From CAYTXJ01 sp965613025 (GTDB taxonomy: Bacteria > Desulfobacterota > DSM-4660 > Desulfatiglandales > JALVMZ01), in the NCBI GenBank assembly GCA_965613025.1, contig CBFDUE010000005.1:14581-78580 (forward strand): DNA of 64,000 nucleotides. Reading direction: 5' to 3'. The notes below the pieces were generated by a model. The model did not search any database and was not told where the DNA came from. It was given only the letters and a program-made list of their open reading frames with translations. Positions 51,279-60,022 of the stretch are shown piece by piece. The translations under genes were made by a program, and so were the position numbers. Numbering within the stretch: the first letter of the stretch is position 1; the number at the start of each line of letters is the position of its first letter.

Positions 51279-52517
51279 ATGAAAGGTCTAAAGAGTCTTT
51301 TAATAGTTCTTTTGGGTTTAACTTTTATCCTTTCCATTCCTTCCACATTACTTGCAAAGCAGATAAAGATAGGTGGAATTATGGATTGTACAGGTGCTAC
51401 CTGTGATGTGGGTAAAGACTATGCAATAGGCATGGAAGAGGCCTATAAATGGATAAACGAGCAGGGTGGAGTTAATGGAAAGAAGATAAAATATATATGG
51501 TTTGATTATGGTTATCGTATTCCTGAAGCTATCACAAAATATAAGCTACTAAAGAGGCTTGGTGTTAAAGTGATTATGGGATGGGGAACCGGTGATACAG
51601 AGGCATTATCACCTACAGTAAATAAGGATAAGATCCCTTATGTATCTGCATCATATTCAGCACACCTGACCGATCCCAAGAAGTCACGTTACAATCTGTT
51701 CTTCTCATCTGATTATAGCACCAATGCAAGGGCAGCTATCACTGCCTGGTTTGATAAGATCTGGCCCAAACACCCTGATTATGGAAAGAGAAAGCCCAGG
51801 TTTGCATGTGTATATATGTTTGCCTCCCCCTATTGCAGCGCACCTATAAAGGCAATCAAGGATCAGGCAAAGATCTTGGGATTTGAGATCGGCCCTGACC
51901 AGGACGTATCCCTCTTTGCACTGGATGCCAAAAGCCAGATAATGGCACTCAAAAAGTTTAAACCAGATCTGTGCTGGCATGGGAATACCACTATGTCAGT
52001 GGCAGCCACTATAAGAGATGCCTATGCATTGGGACTTGGAGCTGATTGGATTATAAATAATTGGGGATATGATGAAAATCTGCCCCGCCTTGCTGGAGAG
52101 GCTGCTGAAGGGGTGATGGGTGCCACACCCTGTGCATTCTTTGGGCAAAAGTATAAGAATATGGATATAGTAGTAAACTGTGCAAAGAGATACAATCCTG
52201 GCATCCCCTTAGAGAAGAGGCTGATTAGAACTGTCCAGGCCTGGGGAGATGCTCTGATCACTTGGGAGGCACTTAAGAGAGCAGATAAGGCCGGAGATCT
52301 TTCTGGTGACGGAATCATGGTAAAGGGCTTTGAGACATTAAGAAACTTTGATATTGGCCTTGGAGCAGCTCCTATCACCTTTACTTCTACTGATCATAGA
52401 CCCACAACCGGATGCCTGATTCAGATATGGAAGAATGGCAAATTCCAGCCAGTGGAGAGGGTGGATCTTAAAAAGCGTTGGCCTGATAAATGGGAAAAGG
52501 AATGGCTTGGCTGGTAG
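51279..52517 (+). CDS. Periplasmic ligand-binding protein (LivJ/K, peripla_BP_6 type)
   Basis: 412 aa. A signal peptide (1-26, ending LLAKQ) precedes KIGGIMDCTGATCDVGKDYAIGMEEAYKWINEQGGVNGKKI, the standard start of type I binding proteins. The cysteines in DCTGATCD and YCSAPIK may form a disulfide. The fold continues with VMGWGTGDTEALSPTVNKDKIPYVSAS. Aromatic-acid and fatty-acid utilisation loci often have this subclass. It determines the transport specificity, which cannot be read from sequence. Confidence 0.92.
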   Translation: MKGLKSLLIVLLGLTFILSIPSTLLAKQIKIGGIMDCTGATCDVGKDYAIGMEEAYKWINEQGGVNGKKIKYIWFDYGYRIPEAITKYKLLKRLGVKVIMGWGTGDTEALSPTVNKDKIPYVSASYSAHLTDPKKSRYNLFFSSDYSTNARAAITAWFDKIWPKHPDYGKRKPRFACVYMFASPYCSAPIKAIKDQAKILGFEIGPDQDVSLFALDAKSQIMALKKFKPDLCWHGNTTMSVAATIRDAYALGLGADWIINNWGYDENLPRLAGEAAEGVMGATPCAFFGQKYKNMDIVVNCAKRYNPGIPLEKRLIRTVQAWGDALITWEALKRADKAGDLSGDGIMVKGFETLRNFDIGLGAAPITFTSTDHRPTTGCLIQIWKNGKFQPVERVDLKKRWPDKWEKEWLGW

Positions 52518-52546
52518 ATTAATTTAACAGCTTGGAGGTAAGGCCT

Positions 52547-53356
52547 TTGGATAACAGAGATGCCATATTAAAGATAAAGAATATAGAGGTAAGGTATCAC
52601 GAGGTGATACTGGTGCTAAAAGGGGTATCCATTGAGGTTCCCAGAGGAGGGATTGTGGCACTGCTGGGGGCAAATGGAGCGGGCAAAAGCACCACATTAA
52701 AGGCTGTATCAGGTCTTTTGAAAACAGAAGATGGTGAGGTGACAGATGGTGCAATTGAATATGAAGGAAGGCATATACATAATCAGAACGCTGCAGATAT
52801 AGCACGTGCAGGGATAGTTCAGGTAATTGAAGGAAGAAGGGTATTTGAACACCTCACTGTGGAAGAGAATCTTAAGGTAGGGGCCCATCTCAGAAAGAGT
52901 GGTACGGTTAAAGAGAGACTTGAACTTGTCTATCACTATTTCCCGAGGCTCAGGGAAAAGCGAAATGAGATAGCGGGATTCGTAAGTGGGGGTGAGCAGC
53001 AGATGACAGTGGTTGGAAGGGCTCTTATGACAGAGCCAAAGTTAGTGCTTCTGGATGAACCCTCAATGGGACTGGCTCCTAAACTTATACATGAGATCTT
53101 TAATATCATCACACAGCTAAACAGGGAACAGGGTATTTCAATACTTCTGGTGGAGCAGAATGCAAAGCTCGCTCTAAATGTGGCTCCCTATGCCTATGTG
53201 ATGGAAAACGGAAGAATAGTGATGGATGATACCTCTGAAAAGCTAAAGCAGAATGAGGATATTAAAGATTTCTATCTTGGCCTTACTGACAAGGGGGGTA
53301 GAAAGAGCTTTAGAGATGTAAAACACTATAAGAGAAGAAAGAGGTGGTTAACCTAA
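52547..53356 (+). CDS. ABC transporter ATP-binding protein, LivF-like
   Basis: 269 aa. Walker A GANGAGKST, signature GGEQQMTVVGRALMTEPKLVLLDEPSMGLAPK with Walker B, and LVEQNAKLALNVAPYAYVMENGRI, all LivF-typical. I chose TTG 52547 because GGAGG (52534-52538) lies 8 bases upstream; the in-frame TTG at 52532 overlaps that site. A basic C-terminal tail (RKSFRDVKHYKRRKRW) extends the usual LivF by about 20 residues. Confidence 0.92.
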   Translation: MDNRDAILKIKNIEVRYHEVILVLKGVSIEVPRGGIVALLGANGAGKSTTLKAVSGLLKTEDGEVTDGAIEYEGRHIHNQNAADIARAGIVQVIEGRRVFEHLTVEENLKVGAHLRKSGTVKERLELVYHYFPRLREKRNEIAGFVSGGEQQMTVVGRALMTEPKLVLLDEPSMGLAPKLIHEIFNIITQLNREQGISILLVEQNAKLALNVAPYAYVMENGRIVMDDTSEKLKQNEDIKDFYLGLTDKGGRKSFRDVKHYKRRKRWLT

Positions 53357-53417
53357 TAATTATTTATTCATAAGATGGGGAGAGACCATTTTATGAATAA
53401 AAAAGGGAGGTTTTGGA

Positions 53418-54008
53418 ATGAAAAAGAGATTAATTGCCTTGGTAGTAATTATTGCCTTTTTTGCATTTGCAGCATGTGCTGGGATTCAGGTAAAACCCAC
53501 TGCCTCAAATTTTAAGACCCCAACTATTAAATTAGAGGAATTTATGGTTCCCCAGTATGATGGATACTGGTACTTTTCAAAGAAGGTAAAGCCCACTAAG
53601 GGAACTCCTGGAAATAGAGGGGCTCCACTTCCAATGACATTTCTGTTTAGCATCCACAATCCCAATCCCTATCCCATACTGCTTGAAGGATTTAAGTTCA
53701 CCGTTAACTTTGATAATGACTTTGATGTGGTAACCCTGAGCAATCAGGACAGCTATTGGATTCCTGCTGGAAAGACTGATCATATAAGGATAAATACCAT
53801 GATAACGGTCAGATCAGCACTTCTGAATCTATTGGTAACCGGTGGCTTCAAACTTAAGGCCAGGAAGATGAATGTATGGCAGGCACTTGAGAGATGGTGG
53901 AAAGGTGTGCCTGAATACTCTGTCCCTGTAAAGGTGCATGAAGGTGCGGCTACCTTTAAGGCAGATGGAGTGGTAAAGATTGTTCCATTTAAGGCAAAAT
54001 TTCCATAA
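53418..54008 (+). CDS. LEA14/WHy-domain-like lipoprotein
   Basis: 196 aa. A type II signal peptide ends at Cys20 (FAFAACAG), so a lipoprotein in the envelope is likely. The body contains MTFLFSIHNPNPYPILLEGFKFTVNF, the N-P-N-P core of the LEA14/WHy immunoglobulin-like fold, and a second half without the Cys or charged motifs of enzymes. It follows the LivF-like gene by 61 bases with a good GGAGG site, and sits before a second ligase-like gene. A role in delivery of hydrophobic ligand to the binding protein is possible but speculative. Confidence 0.75.
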   Translation: MKKRLIALVVIIAFFAFAACAGIQVKPTASNFKTPTIKLEEFMVPQYDGYWYFSKKVKPTKGTPGNRGAPLPMTFLFSIHNPNPYPILLEGFKFTVNFDNDFDVVTLSNQDSYWIPAGKTDHIRINTMITVRSALLNLLVTGGFKLKARKMNVWQALERWWKGVPEYSVPVKVHEGAATFKADGVVKIVPFKAKFP

Positions 54009-54031
54009 GCAGTTTATAAGATAAAAAAGAT

Positions 54032-54060
54032 CTAACCCCTCCTTTTATAGGAGGGGTTAG
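54032..54060. terminator. Strong hairpin, terminator-like
   Basis: A perfect 11-bp stem CTAACCCCTCC/GGAGGGGTTAG encloses a 7-base loop, 23 bases after the lipoprotein gene. On the plus strand it is not followed by a T-run (ATAATCTTATCC), while on the minus strand a run of Ts follows. It may weaken plus-strand readthrough into the next gene or stabilise the mRNA 3' end. Confidence 0.5.
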
Positions 54061-54087
54061 ATAATCTTATCCTTAGGGAGAAAGATC

Positions 54088-55614
54088 ATGGGACTATATG
54101 ATTTTACCATCTATGATATGATAACCAGAAACGCATTTAATTATAGTAAAAAGATTGCGTGGTATGAGGTTGATGAGGACAGAGAGATCAGTTTTATGGA
54201 CTATAAGATGCAGGTGGACCGTCTGGCAAAAGGGCTTCAAAATATTGGAATTAAAAAGGGGGATAGGATAAGTATACTTGGGAAAAACTGTTTTGAGTAT
54301 TTTCTTCTCTATGGAGCAGCAGCGGCAATAGGTGCTATTGTGCTTCCCATAAATTGGAGGCTTTCAAAGGAGGAGATTGCTTTTAATATCAAAGATTGTG
54401 AGCCAAAGATCCTCTTTGTAGATGATGAATATCAGAAAACCATTGATGAGATAAGGGCCGAATTGGGATTTGTAGAGAGATATTTTAATCTGAGAGTAGG
54501 AAAAGGGAATTTTTCAGACATTGAATCCCTCATGGACAATCAGGGGGATTTGGATACTGAAGATATTAAGACAGACGATAGTTATGTAATAATCCACACC
54601 GCTGCTGTTGGAGGAAGACCCAGGGGGGCAGTGTTGAGTCATGGAAATGTGCTCTTTGCTAGTCTTCAATTTGATTATTTTTTCCCTATAAATAAAGAGG
54701 ATGTGCATTTATCTATCTTACCCTTCTTTCATGTAGGTGGACTATTCCTTGCTATGTCGGCATTTATGGCAGGGGCCATGAATGTGAGTATGAGTAAATT
54801 TGATGCCCAAAAGGCCACTCAGCTTATAGAAGAAAAAGGGGTTACCTTTATGTTCACATTCTCTCCTATTCTTGCATCCATCTTGGAGGAACATGAAAAG
54901 AGCGGAAGAGATATCTCATCTCTTAGAGCAGTGGCAGGGATTGATACACCTCAGACCATTGAAAAATATCAGTCAGTTACTGGCGGCACATTCTATTGCA
55001 TGTATGGGCAGACAGAGACATCATGTGTGGCCACATTTGGGCCTTATAATGAAAGACCGGGCTCTGCAGGTAAGGCAATCCCCTTTGCAGAGGTCAGATT
55101 AGTAGATGACTATGATCGTCCTGTGCCTGTGGGTAAGGTGGGAGAGATAGTGGTAAAAGGACCAATGGTCTTTAAAGGATATTGGAATCTTCCTCAGGAA
55201 AACGAATATACCTTTAGGGATGGATGGCATCATACAGGTGATCTGGGGAGATTTGATGAAGATGGCTTCCTCTTTTATGCAGGAAGGAAAGAGGAAAAGG
55301 AATTAATAAAGCCCGGTGGTGAAAATGTCTATCCAGAGGAGGTGGAAAAGGTAATCCTTCAGCATCCCGCAATAGAGAGGGTGGTGGTATTTGGAGTGCC
55401 AGATCCAAAATGGAAAGAGGGGATAAAGGCGGTATGCCAGCTAAGATCGGGACAGACACTTAATGAGAAAGAATTAATTGAGTTTGTGGGACAGAGAATT
55501 GCAAGATACAAAAAACCCCAATATGTGGAATTTGTGGAAGAGATACCTCTTCTTGACGATGGAAGGCCTGATAGGAAGAAGGTTAAAAAGATGTATGGAG
55601 CTATAGACTACTGA
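54088..55614 (+). CDS. ANL-superfamily acyl-CoA ligase-like protein with altered active site
   Basis: 508 aa. The overall fold is that of an AMP-forming ligase (IYDMITRNAFNYSKKIAWYEVDEDREISF, LSILPFFHVGGLF, YCMYGQTETSCVATFGPYNERPGSAGKA, YTFRDGWHHTGDLGRFDEDGFLFYAGRKEE). Two catalytic elements differ: the P-loop reads HTAAVGGRPRG instead of YTSGTTGxPKG, losing the Ser/Thr residues and changing Lys to Arg, and the C-terminal catalytic block is DDGRPDRKKV where G-K-I/V-x-R is usual. The enzyme may have unusual kinetics or another chemistry. Overall length is normal and there is no frameshift. Confidence 0.88.
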   Translation: MGLYDFTIYDMITRNAFNYSKKIAWYEVDEDREISFMDYKMQVDRLAKGLQNIGIKKGDRISILGKNCFEYFLLYGAAAAIGAIVLPINWRLSKEEIAFNIKDCEPKILFVDDEYQKTIDEIRAELGFVERYFNLRVGKGNFSDIESLMDNQGDLDTEDIKTDDSYVIIHTAAVGGRPRGAVLSHGNVLFASLQFDYFFPINKEDVHLSILPFFHVGGLFLAMSAFMAGAMNVSMSKFDAQKATQLIEEKGVTFMFTFSPILASILEEHEKSGRDISSLRAVAGIDTPQTIEKYQSVTGGTFYCMYGQTETSCVATFGPYNERPGSAGKAIPFAEVRLVDDYDRPVPVGKVGEIVVKGPMVFKGYWNLPQENEYTFRDGWHHTGDLGRFDEDGFLFYAGRKEEKELIKPGGENVYPEEVEKVILQHPAIERVVVFGVPDPKWKEGIKAVCQLRSGQTLNEKELIEFVGQRIARYKKPQYVEFVEEIPLLDDGRPDRKKVKKMYGAIDY

Positions 55615-55626
55615 CCTCTCCTCTTA

Positions 55627-56385
55627 ATGCTATCAAAGAGTGAGTGTATAATATTTGGATCGCAGAGCTATGGAGAGGCCGATCTCTTAGTCCATTTCTT
55701 TTCAAAACAGGATGGAATCCAGTATGGGATTGCAAAATCTGCAAAAAAGAGTAAGAGGAGATTTGTTAATTGCCTTTGCACCTTTCATGTATCAGAGCTT
55801 GAATACGATATAAAGAACTTAAGTGAGCTATGTTTTATACGCTCTGGAAGGCTTAAAGAGTATTTTTCTGGAATATATTCGGACTATAAAAAGATGGTAT
55901 TGGCCTCTCATTTCTTAGATATAGTTAAGGCATTTTCTCCTCCTTCATTGGTTGATCAAAAGGTCTTTGATCTATTGAGATTCTCCCTTAGATATCTTTC
56001 AAAGGAAGTTGAGCCTTTTAAGATCTATCTATACTTTTCTCTAAATGCCATATCCTTGGGTGGTTATGGAATCAGGATAGACAGGTGTATTAACTGCAAT
56101 AGAATTTATAGAGGAAAAGGGAAGGCGGTATTTATCCCATCTAAAGGAGGAATATCCTGCCTTAGATGTCAAAAGGGAAGAGAGGGTCATGGGCTAATGC
56201 TTTCACCTGAAAGTATTAATTTAATGTATTATCTTCAAAGACAGGAATCTGATCTTATTAAAAAAGTAGATATCACTCATAAAGCAATATCTGAAATCAG
56301 AAGGGTAATCCAGGCACACCTGAGATGGCATTTTGGAAATCAGATAAAGACATTTAGATATCTTGATGCTCTTCCCTTTGAATGA
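55627..56385 (+). CDS. recO: DNA repair protein RecO
   Basis: 252 aa RecFOR-pathway mediator. The N-terminal OB fold starts SECIIFGSQSYGEADLLVHFFSKQDGIQYGIAKSAKKSKRR, and the zinc-binding cysteines are in IDRCINCNRIYRG and ISCLRCQKG. The C-terminal helix bundle ends HLRWHFGNQIKTFRYLDAL. It lies 12 bases after the ligase-like gene; its 3' end overlaps a convergent small gene by 32 bases. Confidence 0.92.
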   Translation: MLSKSECIIFGSQSYGEADLLVHFFSKQDGIQYGIAKSAKKSKRRFVNCLCTFHVSELEYDIKNLSELCFIRSGRLKEYFSGIYSDYKKMVLASHFLDIVKAFSPPSLVDQKVFDLLRFSLRYLSKEVEPFKIYLYFSLNAISLGGYGIRIDRCINCNRIYRGKGKAVFIPSKGGISCLRCQKGREGHGLMLSPESINLMYYLQRQESDLIKKVDITHKAISEIRRVIQAHLRWHFGNQIKTFRYLDALPFE

Positions 56386-56587
56386 TCTTAATTATCTCTG
56401 CCATGAGTTCATCGCTGTCAAAAGAGAAGGAGACTGTTCCCTTTTCTATCTCAAATACTATTAGGGAACAATTATATTCCTTTGCCACATCTTCTAATAT
56501 CCTTTTAAATTTTTGAACCTCTGGATGTTCCAGATCATTTACATCTTCAGAGAACATATCTATCTCTATTATGCCATAGGATTCCAT
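56354..56587 (-). CDS. Small protein of unknown function
   Basis: 77 aa, acidic, with a mixed alpha/beta pattern (MESYGIIEIDMFSEDVNDL...CSLIVFEIEKGTVSFSFDSDELMAEIIKIIQ). I do not recognise the family. It is the last gene after the second Liv operon on the minus strand (49 bases after livF). It overlaps the 3' end of recO by 32 bases in convergent orientation. The periodic hydrophobic pattern and gene context support a real gene rather than a chance frame. Confidence 0.55.
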   Translation of the reverse strand: MESYGIIEIDMFSEDVNDLEHPEVQKFKRILEDVAKEYNCSLIVFEIEKGTVSFSFDSDELMAEIIKIIQREEHQDI

Positions 56588-56636
56588 CTATAAAGGCCCC
56601 TTTCTATCGAGTCCCATTAAAAATAGGAAAGATTAT

Positions 56637-57347
56637 CTAAACAGCAAGATACATCTCGCAGACTGAATCTGATAATTCCTGCATGCTACTTTCATGGCAT
56701 ATCCTTCCATGATCCATAATAAATGCCCTGTCACATATACGTCTTGCAAAGTGAAGATTCTGCTCTGCCAGAAGAACTGTCACCCCTCTTTGTTTAATAC
56801 TTCGGATTGTCTCAGCCAATTGATCCAGAATTACAGGTGCCAGTCCCTCGGATGGCTCATCCATCAGAATTATTTCAGGATTTCCCATAAGGGTTCTTGC
56901 AATGGTAAGCATCTGCTGCTCCCCACCGCTTATCTGACCACCAAGCCTGTTGGTAAGTAATCTGAGATTGGGAAATAGTTTGAAGAGTCTCTCTGGGGTC
57001 CAGGGCTCAATCCCTTTCTTGGGAGGCCTTCTTCCCACTTCAAGATTCTGCATTACAGTAAGACCAGTAAATATTCTTCTGTCCTGTGGTACATATCCAA
57101 GACCAAGCGAGCAGATCCTATATGGTGGAAGACCAGAGATATCTTTTTCCTTAAAGAGTATGCTACCACTTTTGGCTCTTACAAGGCCCATAATTGTCTT
57201 AAGAGTAGTGCTTTTACCTACACCATTTCTTCCAAGTAGAACCCCTGCCTCTCCTTGTCTTATGGAAAGGGTGAGATCAAAAAGTATCTGTGCCTTTCCA
57301 TAGAAGGTATTTACGGATCTAAGTTCAAGAATAGGTTTAGCGTTCAT
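56637..57347 (-). CDS. ABC transporter ATP-binding protein, LivF-like (second system)
   Basis: 236 aa. Walker A GRNGVGKST, signature QISGGEQQMLTIARTLMGNPEIILMDEPSEGLAPV and the switch His region (LLAEQNLHFARRICDRAFIMDHGRI) are LivF-typical. I chose ATG 57347; a GTG at 57362 is the alternative, and neither has an ideal ribosome-binding site. It is 23 bases after the LivG-like gene and completes the second transporter. Confidence 0.9.
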   Translation of the reverse strand: MNAKPILELRSVNTFYGKAQILFDLTLSIRQGEAGVLLGRNGVGKSTTLKTIMGLVRAKSGSILFKEKDISGLPPYRICSLGLGYVPQDRRIFTGLTVMQNLEVGRRPPKKGIEPWTPERLFKLFPNLRLLTNRLGGQISGGEQQMLTIARTLMGNPEIILMDEPSEGLAPVILDQLAETIRSIKQRGVTVLLAEQNLHFARRICDRAFIMDHGRICHESSMQELSDSVCEMYLAV

Positions 57348-57370
57348 CTTTATAGGAAACACCTCTCTAA

Positions 57371-58129
57371 TCAGTGGCTCTTTCCCCTTATATGGAAAGT
57401 TCCAAGATAGCTCCTTTTAACCTCTTCATTTTCTCTTACCTCCTGAGGACTTCCCTCTGCAATAAGCCTTCCATTATTAAGCACGATAATCCTGTCAGCA
57501 TGGGAAAATACTACATCCATATCGTGTTCAGTAAATAGCACCCCTATAGCCCTTTCTTTGACTATCCCTTTAGTGAGTTCCATCAATCTAAGCCTTTCTT
57601 TAATACCCATACCTGCTGTAGGCTCATCCATAAGGAGTAATTTAGGGTTGTTTGCCAAGGCCATGGCCAACTCCACCCTTTTTAGGACCCCATAGGCAAG
57701 GATTCCACATGTTCTATTCCATTGATTCTCCACCCCCACAATTTTAAGTAATTCCATGGCCTCATCTCTGTATAGCTTTCTCATTTTTTTAGTAAAAGAG
57801 TTGAGCTTTTGTCTGTGGGAGATCAGCACCATCTGCACATTTTCAAGCACTGTCATAGAGGGGAAGGTGGCGGTTATCTGAAAGGTTCTTCCTACCCCCA
57901 ATTTCCAAACTTCTCTGGGTCTCTTCCCTGTGGTATCTCTATTAAGTATCTTCACCGTGCCCTTATCGGGTAGAAGCTGTCCGTTTATAAGATTAAAGCA
58001 TGTGCTCTTTCCAGCACCATTTGGCCCTATCATGGCAAGCAGTTCCCCTGCCTGCAGTTGAAAACTTACATGATCCACTGCCCTAACCGCTCCGAAGGAT
58101 TTACATAGCTCCTTTACCTCCAGTAACAT
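57371..58129 (-). CDS. ABC transporter ATP-binding protein, LivG-like (second system)
   Basis: 252 aa. It starts MLLEVKELCKSFGAVRAVDHVSFQL, with Walker A GPNGAGKST, LGVGRTFQITATFPSMTVLENVQ, a diverged signature (LAYGVLKRVELAMALANNPKLLLMDEPTAGMG) and the switch HDMDVVFSHADRI. It follows the fused permease by 6 bases. Its sequence differs enough from the first LivG-like protein to suggest another specificity rather than a recent duplication. Confidence 0.92.
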   Translation of the reverse strand: MLLEVKELCKSFGAVRAVDHVSFQLQAGELLAMIGPNGAGKSTCFNLINGQLLPDKGTVKILNRDTTGKRPREVWKLGVGRTFQITATFPSMTVLENVQMVLISHRQKLNSFTKKMRKLYRDEAMELLKIVGVENQWNRTCGILAYGVLKRVELAMALANNPKLLLMDEPTAGMGIKERLRLMELTKGIVKERAIGVLFTEHDMDVVFSHADRIIVLNNGRLIAEGSPQEVRENEEVKRSYLGTFHIRGKSH

Positions 58130-58135
58130 CTGTCC

Positions 58136-59995
58136 CTATCCTCCTTCACTGCCTTTGTGAAGATATCTTCCAAATCTCTCATTCATATAGCCTGCTATAC
58201 CCTGGGGAAAGCTAACCACCAGAAACATAAAGATACATCCAAGGATAAGTCTCCAAAAATGCATCCTGGATATCTTATCCTCAAGCCAGATAAAGGCAGT
58301 GGATCCCACTATGGGTCCAGATACAGAATGTATGCCTCCAAGTAATACACTTAGCAAAATATCAAAGGATCTTGTTATGGACATCTCAAAAGGGAAGACA
58401 CTTCCCTTAGAGAAGACATATATGCCGCCAGATAGCCCTGCAAATAGTCCTGCCACTGAAAAGGCAAGCCATTGTTGTTTCTTTACATTAATTCCAATGG
58501 AATCTGCTCTAAGGGAGGAATCCCTGCATGCCCTCATGGTATAGCCAAAAGGGGTAAAGAGGAGATATCTAAGAGTGAGAATCCCTCCAATAGAGATCAA
58601 CATGGTTAGATAATAGAATACCAGCTCATTGGATGCCCAATCAGAAGGCCATATACCTAAGATTCCATCATCTCCGCCCGTTACACTTCCCCATTGAAAC
58701 ACAATGGCCCAACAGATCTGGGCAAAGGCAAGGGTAAGCATAGCAAGGTATACACCTGAGAGTCTCACGCAGAACCATCCGATAATCATGCCCATAAGAA
58801 ACATACATATGGGAGAAAGCAGAATGGCAAGTTCCATGGGGCTTCGGACATAATGGACAAGCAAAGCTGCAGCATATGCCCCTCCCCCAAAAAAGGCTGC
58901 ATGCCCAAAAGATACCATTCCTCCAGGCCCCATCATAAAGTAGAGACTCATACATGCGAGGGCAAATATGGCAATCTCACCAAACAGCACCAATTGAAAG
59001 CTACCAGCAAAAAGCGGAAAGATTCCGATTAAAATTAAAATTATTAATCCGATAATTCTCAATCTTCGTGGAGCTGGCATAAGAGGATGCTCTGCAACCT
59101 CAGAGACAGTATGTTCTTCCCTCTCTGGTCTGCCAAAGAGTCCATAGGGTCTAACAATAAGAACAACTGCCATAACCAGAAACATCATAACTAAGGTGCT
59201 CTGGGGAATAATAAGGATTCCAAAGGATGTAAGCTCACCAATAAGAAGAGAGGCAAGAAATGCTCCTCCTATACTTCCCATCCCTCCCACTACCACCACT
59301 ACAAATGCCTCTGCAATGACATTGAGGTCCATAAGAAGATCAGCTCCACCTGTGGGAAGCTGAATAGCCCCACCCAGACCTGCAAGAGCTGAACCGATAA
59401 AAAATACGCTTGTATATAGCCATTTTTGATTTATCCCAAGGGCAGAAAGCATCTCTCTGTCCTCTGTTGCAGCCCTTACCAATATTCCCCAGCGGGTTCT
59501 ATTGAGTAGATACCATAGCAGGGCAAGTATCAAGAGGGCAATCAGGATGAGTGCCAGATTATACTCTGGTATATAAGATCCCAGTATCTCAATGCTTCCA
59601 TCAAGACCAGGTGCCTTTGGGCCTAAACGATCTTCTGCTCCAAAGATCCAAAGGGAAAGGTCCTGTATAATTAGCACTAAAGCAAATGTGGCCATAAGCA
59701 TAAATAGCTCTGGTGCTCTATAAAGTCTTCTTAACACTGTTATCTCCACCACCACACCCATCATTCCTACAGATATAGAGGCAACCACTATCCCTGCCCA
59801 AAAACCAAGTGCGCTTTTAGGGAATATGGAAATAAGATAGTAGGCCACAAAGGCACCTACCATATAGAAGGAGCCATGTGCCATATTCACTACCCGACTT
59901 ACACCAAAGATAAGGGATAGTCCTGCTGCCACAAAGAAGAGGGATGCAGCATCAGAAAGTCCGTTTAAGAATTGAACCACATAGGTGCCTAACAT
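58136..59995 (-). CDS. Fused LivH-LivM ABC permease
   Basis: 619 aa, twice the size of a single Liv permease. Residues 1-290 are LivH-like (FFVAAGLSLIFGVSRVVNMAHGSFYMVGAFVAYY; coupling loop RTRWGILVRAATEDREMLSALGIN; GGMGSIGGAFLASLLIGELTSFG). After a linker (GRPEREEHTVSEVAEHPLMPAPRRLR, about 288-313), residues 315-600 are LivM-like (MMGPGGMVSFGHAAFFGGGAYAAALL; TPFGYTMRACRDSSLRADSIGINV). The fusion fixes 1:1 stoichiometry. A natural fusion is more likely than a sequencing artefact, because the linker is clean and both halves are complete. Confidence 0.9.
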   Translation of the reverse strand: MLGTYVVQFLNGLSDAASLFFVAAGLSLIFGVSRVVNMAHGSFYMVGAFVAYYLISIFPKSALGFWAGIVVASISVGMMGVVVEITVLRRLYRAPELFMLMATFALVLIIQDLSLWIFGAEDRLGPKAPGLDGSIEILGSYIPEYNLALILIALLILALLWYLLNRTRWGILVRAATEDREMLSALGINQKWLYTSVFFIGSALAGLGGAIQLPTGGADLLMDLNVIAEAFVVVVVGGMGSIGGAFLASLLIGELTSFGILIIPQSTLVMMFLVMAVVLIVRPYGLFGRPEREEHTVSEVAEHPLMPAPRRLRIIGLIILILIGIFPLFAGSFQLVLFGEIAIFALACMSLYFMMGPGGMVSFGHAAFFGGGAYAAALLVHYVRSPMELAILLSPICMFLMGMIIGWFCVRLSGVYLAMLTLAFAQICWAIVFQWGSVTGGDDGILGIWPSDWASNELVFYYLTMLISIGGILTLRYLLFTPFGYTMRACRDSSLRADSIGINVKKQQWLAFSVAGLFAGLSGGIYVFSKGSVFPFEMSITRSFDILLSVLLGGIHSVSGPIVGSTAFIWLEDKISRMHFWRLILGCIFMFLVVSFPQGIAGYMNERFGRYLHKGSEGG

Positions 59996-60022
59996 GGCCT
60001 AAAAGATTCCTTAGTTTTTTAT

